From: Wyeomyia smithii
Lineage: Eukaryota; Arthropoda; Insecta; Diptera; Culicidae
NCBI RefSeq assembly: GCF_029784165.1
Contig: NC_073695.1
Location: forward strand, 233,432,380-233,496,379
Direction of reading: 5' to 3'
DNA: 64,000 bases
This document shows, piece by piece, positions 1-10,769 of the stretch. Every line of letters begins with the position of its first letter. Position 1 is the stretch's first letter. Below the pieces are notes generated by a model, which had not been told where the DNA came from, did not search any database, and saw nothing but the letters and a program-made list of their open reading frames with translations. The position numbers and the translations under genes were made by a program.

Positions 1-926
1 CCAACGATAAACAAATCGGAGTTTCGAACAGGTTGCTTAAATCGTAAGTATAAGTTTGGTTTATCCTTGGTAAAAATTGTCTTGATATTTGTTCACCACT
101 CATCAGGCCACCGATTCGTACCGTTATCGTTCCGGCACCGGATCTTGTGGAAGACTCGAGCGGAAGTCAGGGAAGCGCACACACTCCAAAGCACAAAATG
201 ATGAAATGTACTTTCTGTTCGGCCAGCTTCAAGCATGCTGCAAGCCTTGACGTACATATGCGATCGCACTCTGCCGTACAACAAACACAATGTCATGAAT
301 GTGGGGAAAATTTCCCATCATATCGGAAGTTGGAAAAACATTTTGACAAGCATCCCAACGAAATACTAGGAGCCATGTATAAGTGCGCAATTTGTGGCAA
401 CATCTACAGCCGGAGACAAACACTACTGATGCACCGGCAGTACGTTCATCGGGATCGTGACGTGGTTCAGTGCGGAGGTTGTTCGAAACTGTACGCTCAC
501 ACGAAACAATTAGCCGATCACAAGTGTTTCCCCAAGCGACAGGAGCCATCTGCTGGTCCAGTTCCGGTGGCTGTGACAGCTGCATCTACCACCACAAGTA
601 CCGAAAACACCATCAATGGTGATTTTGTAATCGTTCGCCCAGAATCAATCCTCAAGGGAGTAGTGGCCAGCGAAATTATCGACGCAGACGAAGAAAATTC
701 CGTACCCGTGGCCATGCAGGAGGGTAATGCGGATCCCCTGCTTGGTTTGGGCAACGAGGAGGTTATTGAACTGGAATCGGATGACGAATCCGCTCCGGAA
801 CCGATTTTTTTTAACTGTACCGTTTGCGATAAATCATTTGACAAGTCGGATGTTCTCGACCGACACATGAAGTTACACCGCATGATGAACGCTGCCAAGG
901 CCAATGAAATTGGCCCCAGGAAGTAA
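1..926 (+). CDS. C2H2 zinc-finger protein, 3' end of gene (two exons visible)
   Basis: Probable nuclear DNA-binding protein. The 5' end lies outside the window. An open exon end (1-43) is followed by a donor GTAAGT at 44 and an acceptor AG at 105-106; the last exon runs 107-926, and the frame carries across the junction (a serine codon is split). The last exon holds five C2H2-type units: CTFC..HMRSH, CHEC..HFDKH, CAIC..HRQYVH, CGGC..H..C (the last ligand is Cys or degenerate) and, after an acidic linker of about 100 residues, CTVC..HMKLH. The linker is rich in E, D and S, as in many insect ZAD-type zinc-finger regulators, but no ZAD is visible here. No orthologue is recognised. Target genes cannot be inferred. 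The finger assignment is seen directly; a transcription-factor role is known of the family. Confidence 0.88.
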
Positions 927-1900
927 ATTGTATATACAGTAAAACCGTGCAATTACGCTCGGTGATCTGGCGCGAAAGGTAATTCTGCTTTTTTGTCTTA
1001 CGTCCTTAAGTTCAATTCGACGATATCGTTGCCTTTACCATTGTACTGAAGTATATTTAATAATATAACTTTGTTTAATTTGTATAATGCAACGATGGTA
1101 CACCAGTTCGATCGGAATGTGAAATATCACTTCTGTAAAATATAAAAAGTGCAATTGAGCTGTTTATTGAGTCGCATAAATATGGTGTGAAAAAGTTGAA
1201 CAAATTTGATTACTTCATTCTTGAAATGTTGCTGAAAAGGAATTTGGTGCCTTTTTTCTGAGTGTTCGCATAAAAAGATGGGATTGCAAAGAAGGGGATT
1301 TTGTTTTGTCTTGTGGCTTAAAAAATGTAAACGCGAAGTTCAATCGAGGTCAAAGAAAGAATACTGATCAAGACATATAAAAAAACGACTGAGAAAAATG
1401 TCTAATGAGGTTATCATATCAGGGTCAACGCTATAAAATAATTACCGCGTAGTAATGGATTGTGAACGGTGTAGCAAACAGTTCTTTTAAAACTTGTTGT
1501 GGGTTTACAATTACGCATATACAAACTCTTTTCTAGGTTTAACCAGTCTTATGTTATTACCAGTTTAAAAGTTATAATCCAGTTTATAACCTATAAATTT
1601 TGTCGAAAATCGTGCAACATCTAGTTTTGTTTTTTTTCTCAAAAGAATAACGTTTGCAAACAACTTCATGAATGTTGGCATCTAAATTTTTGTTTACCTT
1701 TTTTTCGCTAAAATCAGTGTGTATCATGAGGTTCGAGTGGCGCGATTCATTTCAGTTTATCAAGGCCATTGAATACAAAATGAATTTAGAACAATAGTAG
1801 AGTAAGCACAATTCTTTAGTTAACGTTTGTGATGTGTTTTATTCTACAATTTCTTATTTGACACGGCACAATACACATATCTAATGTTTAACAGAGCCAA
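927..1900. other. 3' UTR and AT-rich intergenic DNA, no gene seen
   Basis: AT-rich sequence downstream of the zinc-finger gene. No ORF with codon structure, no RNA gene and no clear terminal repeat was recognised. The 3' UTR presumably ends in the first few hundred bases, but no unambiguous AATAAA was placed. Confidence 0.5.
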
Positions 1901-1907
1901 TTAAATT

Positions 1908-3160
1908 TCATTTCTTGGTTATCTTATGAAGTAAAGGCAAAATTTTGATCATCGCGGCCGACTGCGCGCTCAGACTAAAACTAGCATGGTTTTGTTGCAG
2001 GACAGGAGGGCAACTGAAAGTTCTGCCATCGTAAAACCTGATTCTATCGCTTCGCAGCCCGGAGACGCATCGCGTACAATGTTTTGCCCACGAACAGAGT
2101 CCGGACACACTTTCCTGGCCAAATTGAATATCCACAGACTACATTATGATTTCGCATTCTTCGAACTGCGCCCCAAAGAGTGCTTATCGACGTCTCTCGA
2201 GGTTTCGTTTACGAACCGACCCATATGACCCCGTGCAGTGCGGGGTCGAGAATTAAGCCTACGTTGAGGTTGTATTCTTCAAGTAATAGAACATCTTGAA
2301 TCGACTCGACAGCTCGTAAAATCTTTTCCTCGTATAACTTCCCATGGATATTTCGTGTGAGGTCATACCTCCACTTCAGCGTAAGAATTACCCATCGAAG
2401 GATACGATCTCCTTCGCCTTTTCCTAGGAAGTTTAGAAGACTTTACGGGTTCAGCAAAAGAAGGTACCCGAACTGAGTCGTCAAAGTCAGACTCATCAGA
2501 CGATAACACCTCATAAAGATTCGGGGTGTTAGCGGCCTGCTTAAATATTTCTGCGAAAATACGTATAGACTGCTCTTTCAGAGACCGGTTGATTTTGTCT
2601 TGGCGTTGTTTGTATGCGGGGCATGCGTCCAGCGCATACGGAGTCTGTTCACAATAGAAGCGCTTTTCGGCACCTTTATCGCAGGTGCCATCCGCATGCT
2701 GCTCTTCGCATCTCAATTGCTTGCATTTGAATGCAGTTCATCATCCGAGGTACAAACAAGCGCACGGGTAGACGCACCTTATCCACAAGTACATAGCTCG
2801 GCGCTGCAGACCCGGCGAAAGTCATCCGAAACGAGTCTGATTGGGTGTAAGTTTCTACACCCTTATCGAGCGATGCTGAATGCAACTGCTTGCAATCCAG
2901 TATATTTACCTGCTTAAGGCTGAATTCCTTAAAACGGCCGGATCCAGCCTTCAGCAGGTTCTAGACGGTCAAACTCGAGTCGGTAACAACGCCGTCGATC
3001 GCAGGCTGAAATGTACACATGGTATTGCCGTTTAAAAAAACTCAAAAGCAGGAATCTCGTTTGCTTGACACCGAAATCCGAAGTTTAACCGGGCGGACTT
3101 TGGCGACCTCTATCACAGCATTAAACCGTTTTGCTAGATCCCGTGAGATTTGCATTCCAC
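1908..3160 (-). mobile_element. Jockey-clade LINE relic, ORF1 (gag-like) region, minus strand
   Basis: Broken frames on the minus strand read as the gag-like ORF1 of a Jockey-type non-LTR retrotransposon. About 2676-2885 contains a segment around TFAGSAAPSYVLVDKVRLPV, known to me from mosquito LINE ORF1 proteins just upstream of the zinc knuckles. About 2363-2716 continues through a Cys/His-containing stretch (CEEQHADGTCDKGAEKRFYC) into an acidic serine region and a basic tail. The same protein segments occur in the same order on the plus strand at about 24.3-25.7 kb. Stops and frameshifts interrupt every part, so it is a dead copy. The 5' portion decays beyond 3160, and the distal part near 1908-2230 matches the plus-strand copy only patchily. 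Confidence 0.75.
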
Positions 3161-3424
3161 CATAAAACGGGGCAAATAGGAACAGTCTCCGATATATTTA
3201 TCCGTAAAACATACCGTAATGTCTAGAACGAATGAAAAAACTTTAAAACATGGGTCGAGTATACCTCTACCAAGGATGTAACTACCATTTTAATGAATAA
3301 ATAATCCATTCTTTCATTGAAATATATGTTGTATGTTTCTATTCGCCTCACAATGGGGCGAATAAAAACGATCATCAATCGACTCCGTTATGTCACTATG
3401 ACGAAAAAGCCGATGAACTTACAA

Positions 3425-3726
3425 GACTTGTCGATGCCGATGTCCGCCAGGTTTTAATAAAAGGTATAATCTGCGGATATAAGTTTTTCGAAAAAGGGCT
3501 ACTAGAACCCCCTGAAATCTGGAGAGCAATTCTCAGTGTGGTTGAGCGCCTCATGCGAAGTGTAATACCAGACTTCCTGACCAGAGGGATATTCGACCTT
3601 GAGTCTGTTCCACAATTCTCACTACGTTATAAGAAAATGGACAATGGAGTAGTGCAATTAACCAGATTATCCTGGCTTGAGAAGAAAGACTGGTTGAAAA
3701 GACTCATATACTCTATCTACAAGTAA
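3425..3726 (+). repeat. Repeat-derived segment, also present inverted near 54.9 kb
   Basis: About 90 bp (3430-3525) matches the minus strand at 54840-54930, both reading approximately YKFFEKGLLEP. After it comes an open stretch of about 60 codons (3538-3726), which may be the start of the RTE-like fragment that follows. The family is not recognised; shared homology between two loci implies an interspersed repeat rather than a host gene. Confidence 0.45.
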
Positions 3727-4245
3727 GGAATAGAAGGGACATAAACTACACTGTAACAACTATCAAAGGATAATGTTCCTAAATTCTGCTATAAAATTCT
3801 CCGTATCCTATTTAATAGGCTACCCGCACCTTTGTTGATGGATACCAGTGCAGTTTTCGAGCGGGATGATTTACAACGGACGAGATGTTTACCTTGAGAC
3901 AACCTCGGCAAGTTTCGAGAACACAATTTGCAGACACATCATCTGTTCATAGACATCAAGCCGGCGTACGATTAAGTTAAACACAACAAGTAGTGGCAGA
4001 ACGTGCTTGAACATGGTTCCCCAACAAAATTAATTAAACTGATACGTGTGACTCTTGACGTTTTCGCTTTAAAAGTTAGGACAGCGGGCGAATTTCCGGA
4101 TGCGTTTGTGAAGTTGTAGCTTCTGAAGTAAGGGGACAAACTCTCTTACTATTCACTATAGTCTTGGAAGGTGTTATATGGAGAAAAGGTATGCAGGGGA
4201 GCGGCACCATCATCACGAAGTCTCACATGTTTCTAGGTTTTATGG
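3700..4245 (+). mobile_element. RTE-clade LINE fragment, reverse transcriptase part, plus strand
   Basis: Read across several frames, the plus strand gives reverse-transcriptase-like blocks: a YKIL motif, then THHLFIDIKPAYD, then HGSPTKLIKLIRVTLD, then a degraded stretch ending close to GFADD. This order is typical of RTE reverse transcriptases. Frameshifts and stops are frequent. The fragment abuts an oppositely oriented RTE fragment at about 4250, giving a tail-to-tail arrangement. Confidence 0.65.
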
Positions 4246-4249
4246 ATAA

Positions 4250-5765
4250 CATCGGGATATCATCGGTTTCTTCTTCTTCAGCAGTCTAGAGCCGTAGTAA
4301 CACATCACTCGGTCTAAGGTAGCTCTGATAAATCGTGTCAGTTTGTCCGGAAAACCGTAGTCGTGCATTATATGTCATAGGTCTCGATCGACTGTATCAT
4401 ACGCTGCCTTGAAGTCCACGAAAACGAACTGTGGGCACGTTTTAATCCCGACATTTCTGAAGGATCTGCCGGAGAGTGAATATTTGATCCGTAGTACCGC
4501 GTGTTTGTTTGAAGCCCGCTTAAGACTGCCCTACGACATCTTTCGCAAAGGAGATAGACGGCCGATTAGAATCTGGGAGAGAACTTGTAGCGTTGATCAG
4601 CGTTATACCGCGGTAGCTGCTGCATTGTAGCCGATCTTCCTTTTTTATAGATAAGGGCATAAAACTCTTTCCATCCATTCCTCCGGTAGTAGGGTAGGGA
4701 ACGGCTTGAGCAGTAGCGCCTTTTTCAATCAGTCGAAGAAAACAGGCCTCAAACTCCTGGGTTTTGATCAATATCGACAATTTCAATTATGGAAACGAAA
4801 ACTTTGATTGCCTAGCTGTCTTACGAATATAAGAAATACCGTTAATCACAAAGAAATCTGTGAACAATTGCAACTGAAACAAATCGACCTATATTGCAGC
4901 CATTCAGGAGCCACTTCGGGTGCTGAAAAAAAACGCCTGCAAAACAGATAGAAACTGCTTAAAATAGGTTCGGGGTGATTGGGAGGTGTCCCTCGATTGG
5001 TAACTTTGATTGATGATTGTTAAAGTTTGCTAACTTAGTTTTACAATCTGAAAACGAGTTCTGACAGAGAAAAGTTTAGAGAACAGATCGATATACTACT
5101 GTTTGAGTTTCACCAAACACATTTCGAGTATTTTTTCTGAATACACAGGCGGTTCCTAAAGCTGCTTAGAATATGTTCCCTACCCTATTTCTTCCTGCCA
5201 AATCCTAGAGATTACCCAGTGGAGTGCTGTTGCTAGTGCTTCTTTTTCATGTTTATAGAGCTTGAGTGACCCAATTTTCCGTTTGAGCTCCAAGATATCG
5301 GAAACTGGAACACTACTGTCGTTTGTTGCCCTTCCGTTGCTTCGCTATTAAGGTGCTCATCGAAGAACCGCTGCCACCTGTCAACCACCTCGCGCTCGCT
5401 TGTGATCAGGTTTCCCTCCACGTCCCCACACATATCTGCACTCGGTGTGTAGCCTTTACGGGATTGGTTCACCTTTTCAAAAAACTTATCGCGTATCGTT
5501 TCTTCACGATCTCTGTCCTCCGACTGGTGCTTCTTCCTTCTCAGAATCGTGGTCAACTCATTTCGAGCGCGTCGGTATTTGGCCGCGTTCTCTCTTGTAG
5601 CGATGCTTAGATCGTTTTTCCAAGCTCTTTTCTTCCTCTCCATCGCTTGCTGGCATTCCCCGTCAAACCAGTCATTTTGTCGGCTTGTGCCGCGGTTGCG
5701 GCCTCTCCAATGGCCGAGCATAACTTCCCCCATCCATCGTCGAGAGTCGAAGCACATGATTCTTC
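4250..5765 (-). mobile_element. RTE-clade LINE relic, minus strand
   Basis: On the minus strand, 5765-5233 encodes the linker between endonuclease and reverse transcriptase: NDWFDGECQQAMERKKRAW, then RRARNELTTILRRKKH, then DRWQRFFDEHLN. The same order is found in the fuller copy at 48.6-53 kb. The reverse-transcriptase portion follows at about 4790-4250 in several frames. The intervening 4790-5232 shows nothing recognisable. The copy is non-functional. Confidence 0.75.
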
Positions 5766-6044
5766 CGTTAAAGGTAGGTGTGAAGGAGGCCTTTACGGTT
5801 CTCAGAAGGAAAGCTGCGAAAATTGAACTCACCATAAACACTGCTATTTTAACCAATTTTTTTTTAAACTGAAGAATCAGTATATTAAAATTGATTAAAT
5901 CACCAAAACCCATTGTTATTCTGGGCTGTATTACAAAAGCTTCGACGAGCCTCATTTGAAATAGGTACATGGTCGAGTTGAGTCTATTCGTTTTCATAGT
6001 AGCCCGTCTTCGAGAGAACATAAGAGCCAGTTCGCGAAGACCGC

Positions 6045-6570
6045 AACTAGGTCTTGTTTCGAGATTCTCCGATCGGACTGAAACTTTCAGGGTATGTTTA
6101 TCTATATAATAGAACAATGTTTTGCATAATGTCATATATTTTGAAAAGGGGTAAGCGAAGTAAAAAAGCACGTCAAAAATTGATGTCCAAAAATTGCTAA
6201 AAACGTAAAATTGTTATAACTTTGTGTAAACTGAATCGATTTTCATGAAAATTGGCATGTTTATTCTACTCTATAAAGGGAACAAAATGAGGGTTATTGG
6301 AAGTTGTTATCAAGAATACATGATGATATATTCGCATTTTTTTATTCGCACCAATGCAGTGATTCAATAGTTTGCAGAAATTGAGGTTTTTGGAAAAGGG
6401 GTTAGTGGGGTAAACAGGCTCTTTTGTATTCAGTATTCAGAAACTGCTCAAACCGCAAATCGGCTTATTCCCGAAGTTACACGATGGAATGAGAGGTTAG
6501 TTTCGAAGCTAACAGGAGTAGAATGAATGCCAACAAAGCCTTGCGATACTTGTTGTTGAACTTTTTTTAA
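6045..6570 (+). repeat. Interspersed repeat, copy A (inverted partner at 13.7-14.55 kb)
   Basis: The sequence matches the reverse complement of about 13675-14560 over several blocks: TCCGATCGGACTGAAACTTT, the AAATTGC(T)AAAAACGTAAAA region, ATGAGGGTTATTGGAAGTTG, GGAAAAGGGGTTAGTGGGGT, and the ATGAGAGGTTA and GCGATACTT blocks. Copy A lacks a central stretch of about 300 bp present in copy B. No coding capacity was seen, and the class is unknown. Confidence 0.8.
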
Positions 6571-6884
6571 TATGTCCTTTGAATAATTTAATAACCAAGG
6601 GATCGAATGTAGTATAAAATCAAATCAACTCTATATTTCATTATCTTTATTTTAATTCTCAATTATCATCATCTTACCACTCATCGTGCATATTAATAAT
6701 TGCACTCAATGCATTTTCAAAAAATGCATTTTTCCTGTGGCTCTGGTATCAGCAAAACAAACCTTATGAAAATCAATGTTTGAGAAATGATTGATTCATT
6801 ATTAACAACCAATATTCATGACGCTCTCGTACGTTCATCAATGCTTCATCTTTACTAACTTGTATTAGCTCAAGCTTGAACAAA

Positions 6885-6965
6885 GCAAAGCCTTGGTGCT
6901 ACATTTCGATCCGGAACTCGACCTTCTGTTTATTATATTGTGACCAAACTCTTTGACGGTCACAA
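6885..6965 (-). repeat. SINE 3' tail fragment
   Basis: Reading the minus strand gives AACAGAAGGTCGAGTTCC, then GAAATGTAGCACCAAGGC and TTTGCTTTG. This is the same 3' tail as the tRNA-derived SINE at 36753-36930. The tRNA-like head is absent, so this is a 5'-truncated copy, the usual outcome of target-primed reverse transcription. Confidence 0.7.
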
Positions 6966-7420
6966 CAAAATCCTTTGGTCGCTGAGCCAGCTTGATCTTT
7001 ACTCCTATTTATATTGTATTTTGCTCGTGTTAGCAAACCGCAGTGCCAGTTCGACAATTTGTGTTTGACGATGTCTGTTGTTTGTTTACGCGTATAAATA
7101 ATTGTTAGTAAATGTTTAAGCAAAAATTTTGCATATACATACTCCATTGTTATGTTTGAGTTTTGTTTAGTTTTTGTTTAATAGCCCCGTTTGGTGTCAT
7201 TTGGCTTAGTTTTTGTATATAAATTATTTCTATTGTTTGTTTATATGAATTATTTATTCAAACTATTTTGTTGTATTTTGCATGTATATGAAATTTAAAT
7301 TTGAGAGAAAACAAGTCGTAGATTAGGTAAAATCAATAAATTGTTCTAAAAAAATCAAATAATGACAAATAGAACCCTGGAACCAAACTAAACGATAAGT
7401 TATAAAATCTTCGAGTCGTC
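6966..7420. other. AT-rich intergenic DNA, nothing recognised
   Basis: T-rich DNA with no supported gene or repeat boundary. Confidence 0.4.
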
Positions 7421-7945
7421 GGGTACAAACAACGGGGCGGTGCTCTACGCGGCAGGGAGGGTCTACAATGGAAAGCGGACAGGTTGTAAATAAAAAGGTC
7501 GGATAGCAAATATGCGAGAGAATTTTTGATTATAACCTGGAGGAGTGTAGTCGCGCGTTAAAGATCCAGTGTCGAAGTTTTGGCGGAATAAAGCCCTAAG
7601 TGAGACCTTTTGTGGCCAAATTGGAAGGCCATTTTGTACGCTAAGTTTTGGCGCGTCGCTGAAAACCGCGGCCGTGGTGAAAGGCGAGTTAAAGCCAGGT
7701 GAAGCCATCCAGAGTGCAACAGTGACACCCTCCGGTAACCCGCCAGCCGATTATCCAGCGATCAACAAGCCGGTGCTACCCTTGTGACGCCCCACCGGTA
7801 ACCACCGAGGCCGCCTTGTCCGATACTAGAACGCCCAGCTGGCCAGAAGACCGGATCCGACCAGCGAAACCACCGCATCTCTAAAACAGCAACGCAGCCA
7901 AGCCACCCGAACAGCATCTACACCAATTTATTAGAGCAGAGGTTA
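7421..7945 (+). repeat. GC-rich island, possible retroelement 5' region
   Basis: A GC-rich block set sharply within AT-rich DNA. It has CG-rich words, no sustained host-like ORF and an AATAAA at about 7587. The composition resembles the LTR or 5' UTR of a retroelement. No partner copy or PBS was identified, so the class is open. Confidence 0.3.
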
Positions 7946-8139
7946 GGCAGATGCCTACCACCGTATTGGTGAAAATGTTGCATGCTTCCTATATGTACAC
8001 GCCCAGCTTAAATTTCGATCAAAGCGCTCGGGGATTTTACGTCACAAAGTTTGTTTTGAAAATTGAAGTGCGTTCATTTCTTTTAAGTTGCAAATTGAAA
8101 TTCGTTTATTTCTGTGAAGTTGAGTGCATAAGTTTTAAA

Positions 8140-9222
8140 ATGCGGTTTTGTTCAGTTAAATCGTGTGATATTCCATCATACAAGATACGGAAAGAAAAAC
8201 TGACAGTGAGTATACATAGTTTTCCGCGGCATGAGCCAATCCGAAAGAAGTGGGCTCAGTTTTGTGGGTTGCCGTTGTCAACTGATGCGAAGTTTGTGTG
8301 TTCGCAGCACTTCAAACCAGAAGACTTCGAATGCCGGTATCTTGTCGGTCAACGACCGTGTCTAGTTGAAAACGGTAAAGTAATAATCACTTAAATACGT
8401 ACTCTGGTCTAACAGTCGAAATAAAATTTTCAGCCGTTCCAACTATCCGTACGCTAGCTGAAGGAGATCCGTCTGATAGAAGTCTGCGAGGTAAACGTAA
8501 GGCACAGGCGGAACTGATAGCCGAGTTATTATACTCAGAATCTTCAAGAAGTCACGAAACACTGACTTCACATTCACCAGTATTGGACAACCGCAGCGAT
8601 AAAAAAACCAACAAATTGGTAGTTGACATTGTAGAAGATGCTGTAGTACCAATGGATAAAATCGTTCACTGCGCCCAGCGTGTGAGTCAAGTTTTGGACA
8701 TCGCTTCACAACAACGTACAGTACTTCAGGAAACCGAAGATGCAATAAACTGTGTTCAGTGGATTCAAAATAACAGTTTCGTCGAAGAAACTAATGAAGT
8801 ATTAAAACTTGATTGCCAGTTTTATGGAAAATGTGGCCTGGATGTTTTAGCGGACGCAATTGAATTGTCAGAAAGATCCGTCATACCCAGCACTATAATT
8901 GAAAACAACGCGAATCCGCTTGGTGAGAAGAAGCCTATTTACGAAACACCCCAAACAATTAAACAGCTAAAATCCACCATTTTTGATCTGAGAAATACCA
9001 TCCGCAATTTACAATTGAAGGTTTGGAATATTTTTGAATTTTTCATATCAATTACTTTTATGTATGTTTACTTTAGCTCAGCGAAAGAGACTCAGAAATA
9101 CAAAAATTGCAATGTTCAAACATGGATACAGATAGTCAGGTTTCCGATCTGACTAGCAGAATAGAAACCCTTCGAAATTCAATAGAAGACGGCCGTTGCG
9201 TTCAGTTGCGCAAAGTCACGTA
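8140..9222 (+). pseudogene. P-like transposase, THAP domain and leucine-rich coiled-coil exons
   Basis: The ATG at 8140 opens MRFCSVKSC. The zinc-binding C-x4-C pair is followed about 45 residues later by CSQHF (C-x2-H) and then by the AVPTI signature formed across the 8374/8434 splice, which is the diagnostic THAP C2CH layout. The THAP fold is the sequence-specific DNA-binding domain of P transposase. The next exon (8434-9020) is acidic and of low complexity. The third exon (9077-9222) has ERDSEIQKLQ and LTSRIETLRNSIEDG heptads, matching the leucine zipper that dimerises P transposase. These three exons are in phase with no internal stop, so this part is much better preserved than the catalytic part. 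The start choice rests on the THAP domain beginning at M1. Confidence 0.8.
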
Positions 9223-9285
9223 AATAATAAACTTAGTTCTACCTTCCAAGCACTTTTCTCTGTAAATCAAACCGACTTAATTTAG

Positions 9286-10413
9286 GGAGAAAAGAAAAAA
9301 GTTGTATGGACGGCGGAAGAAATAGCTTTGGCGTTCTCATTAAGGTATTTTAGCTGTAAAAATGAATTTAGATAAGTTGAAGTAGTCTCTTGGTGCCAAA
9401 TTGCATGGTGCCTTGGTGCCATTTTGCATAATGCAGTAAATAGATTTGAAACAACAGCAAAAATATTCTCATTTAGCTATTTTTTCAGCTTTAAAAGCCT
9501 ATCGTTATATCTTTATATTTCCACGCCTTACACCATGAACTGTCGACACAATTGATACAAAGATAAAGCTTTTTTTCCCCAATAGTGAGACGACGAGCAC
9601 TTCCCAGTTATTGAAATCAGCTCGCTAACTGGGATATCATCTCAACGCCGAGGGGGAATTCGATGGATAACGCTGCTTCGCGACAATTTCATAAAAGGCT
9701 TTCGTTCTCAAGTTGATAACCAAATAGGGAAGGCACAACTACAAACTTATCTCTCAAATAAAGCTTTTAAACTTTAGTTTTATAAAGCGAGTACATTTAT
9801 CAGCTGTATTATTATTTTTGTATTTCAAATATTCTCGATTAGAAACACTTAAATTTTTCAGTTTTCGTTCCCAATCCACATGCCCCCCGTTCGTTTTGAT
9901 ATTTGACGTTTGTTGTCTTTTTAACTGGGAATCCTCCCAGTTAGCGAGCGCCCAGTTGAAAAGAAGCCCAGTTAAAGCGTGCCCAGTTAGCGAATAGCTA
10001 CTGTATTGTTAAAATAATCGATTGTACTTTCAACATGAAACCTCGTGTTTTACTTTGAATATAGATATCATAGTCAACCGGCTTACCAAATAGTTCGTAA
10101 CGAAATGAAGATACCGCTGCCGAGTCTAAGAAGTCTCCATGAATGGGCCTCATGCATCAGAATGAATCAAGGAATTATTGCTGATGTATTTTCATTCTTG
10201 GGTATCGTCGGAAAACACATGACTTCCAGAGAAAGGGTGGTAGTTTTGGCATACGACGAAGTATCTGTGAAAAGCACTGTGAAGTACGACAGGCGACATG
10301 ACAAAGTAATTGGACCGCATAAGGAGATGCAAGCAGTGCTGATAAAAGTCATTTTCCCCAGCAAAATTCTTCAAACATTACAGCCAATCATTTTCAATTT
10401 TCACTTCCAATGA
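9286..10413 (+). pseudogene. P-like transposase, HTH-like block and start of catalytic region
   Basis: About 9286-9343 reads GEKKKVVWTAEEIALAFSLR, resembling the W-T-E-E-D-I-A block of P transposases. After an intron-like interval enlarged by repeat DNA, about 10064-10370 continues with YQIVRNEMKIPLPSLRSLHE, then VVVLAYDEVSV and YDRRHDKVIGPHKEMQAVLI. The Asp in the AYDEV block corresponds to a catalytic-core acidic residue in the P family. The frame is lost after about 10370. The DNA from 10414 to 10769 shows no match and may be another insertion. Confidence 0.75.
9590..10006. repeat. Insertion in the P-like element with pogo-like end
   Basis: The right end reads, on the minus strand, CAGTAGCTATTCGCTAACTG after a TA. 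It is followed by recurring CCCAGTTA motifs, also seen at the left near 9600-9635 in the form CGCTAACTGGGA. A TA target and a CAGTA start with subterminal repeats resemble pogo-type MITEs. A clean left terminus was not found, so the left boundary is approximate. Confidence 0.4.
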
Positions 10414-10769
10414 TCGCAGCACTCTTTCAGATACACTAGATTTTCGTCCTAGTAACGTGCTGTTATACTCAGATGAAATAGATTGCACGCATCGTTTACG
10501 GTTACGGAATAAAATTTGACGACAAATCCAACCAAATGATCTTCACTTCGAAGCGTAAAAGAAAAACAAACAGTCCACACAACCAAAATGAACCTCACGG
10601 AAACACTTTTTCACTGACACTGACCGATGCCTTGACAATCTTCGTTACCTGATAAACTGATTTTGTTGTCTTGCTTTCATCGCATGAAATATAATGAGGT
10701 GTTCTGACAATTCACTTCCATGCAAAAAGCGGGAAGGGAGAACTCTGAAAGGATTGTAAAATAACGTTT

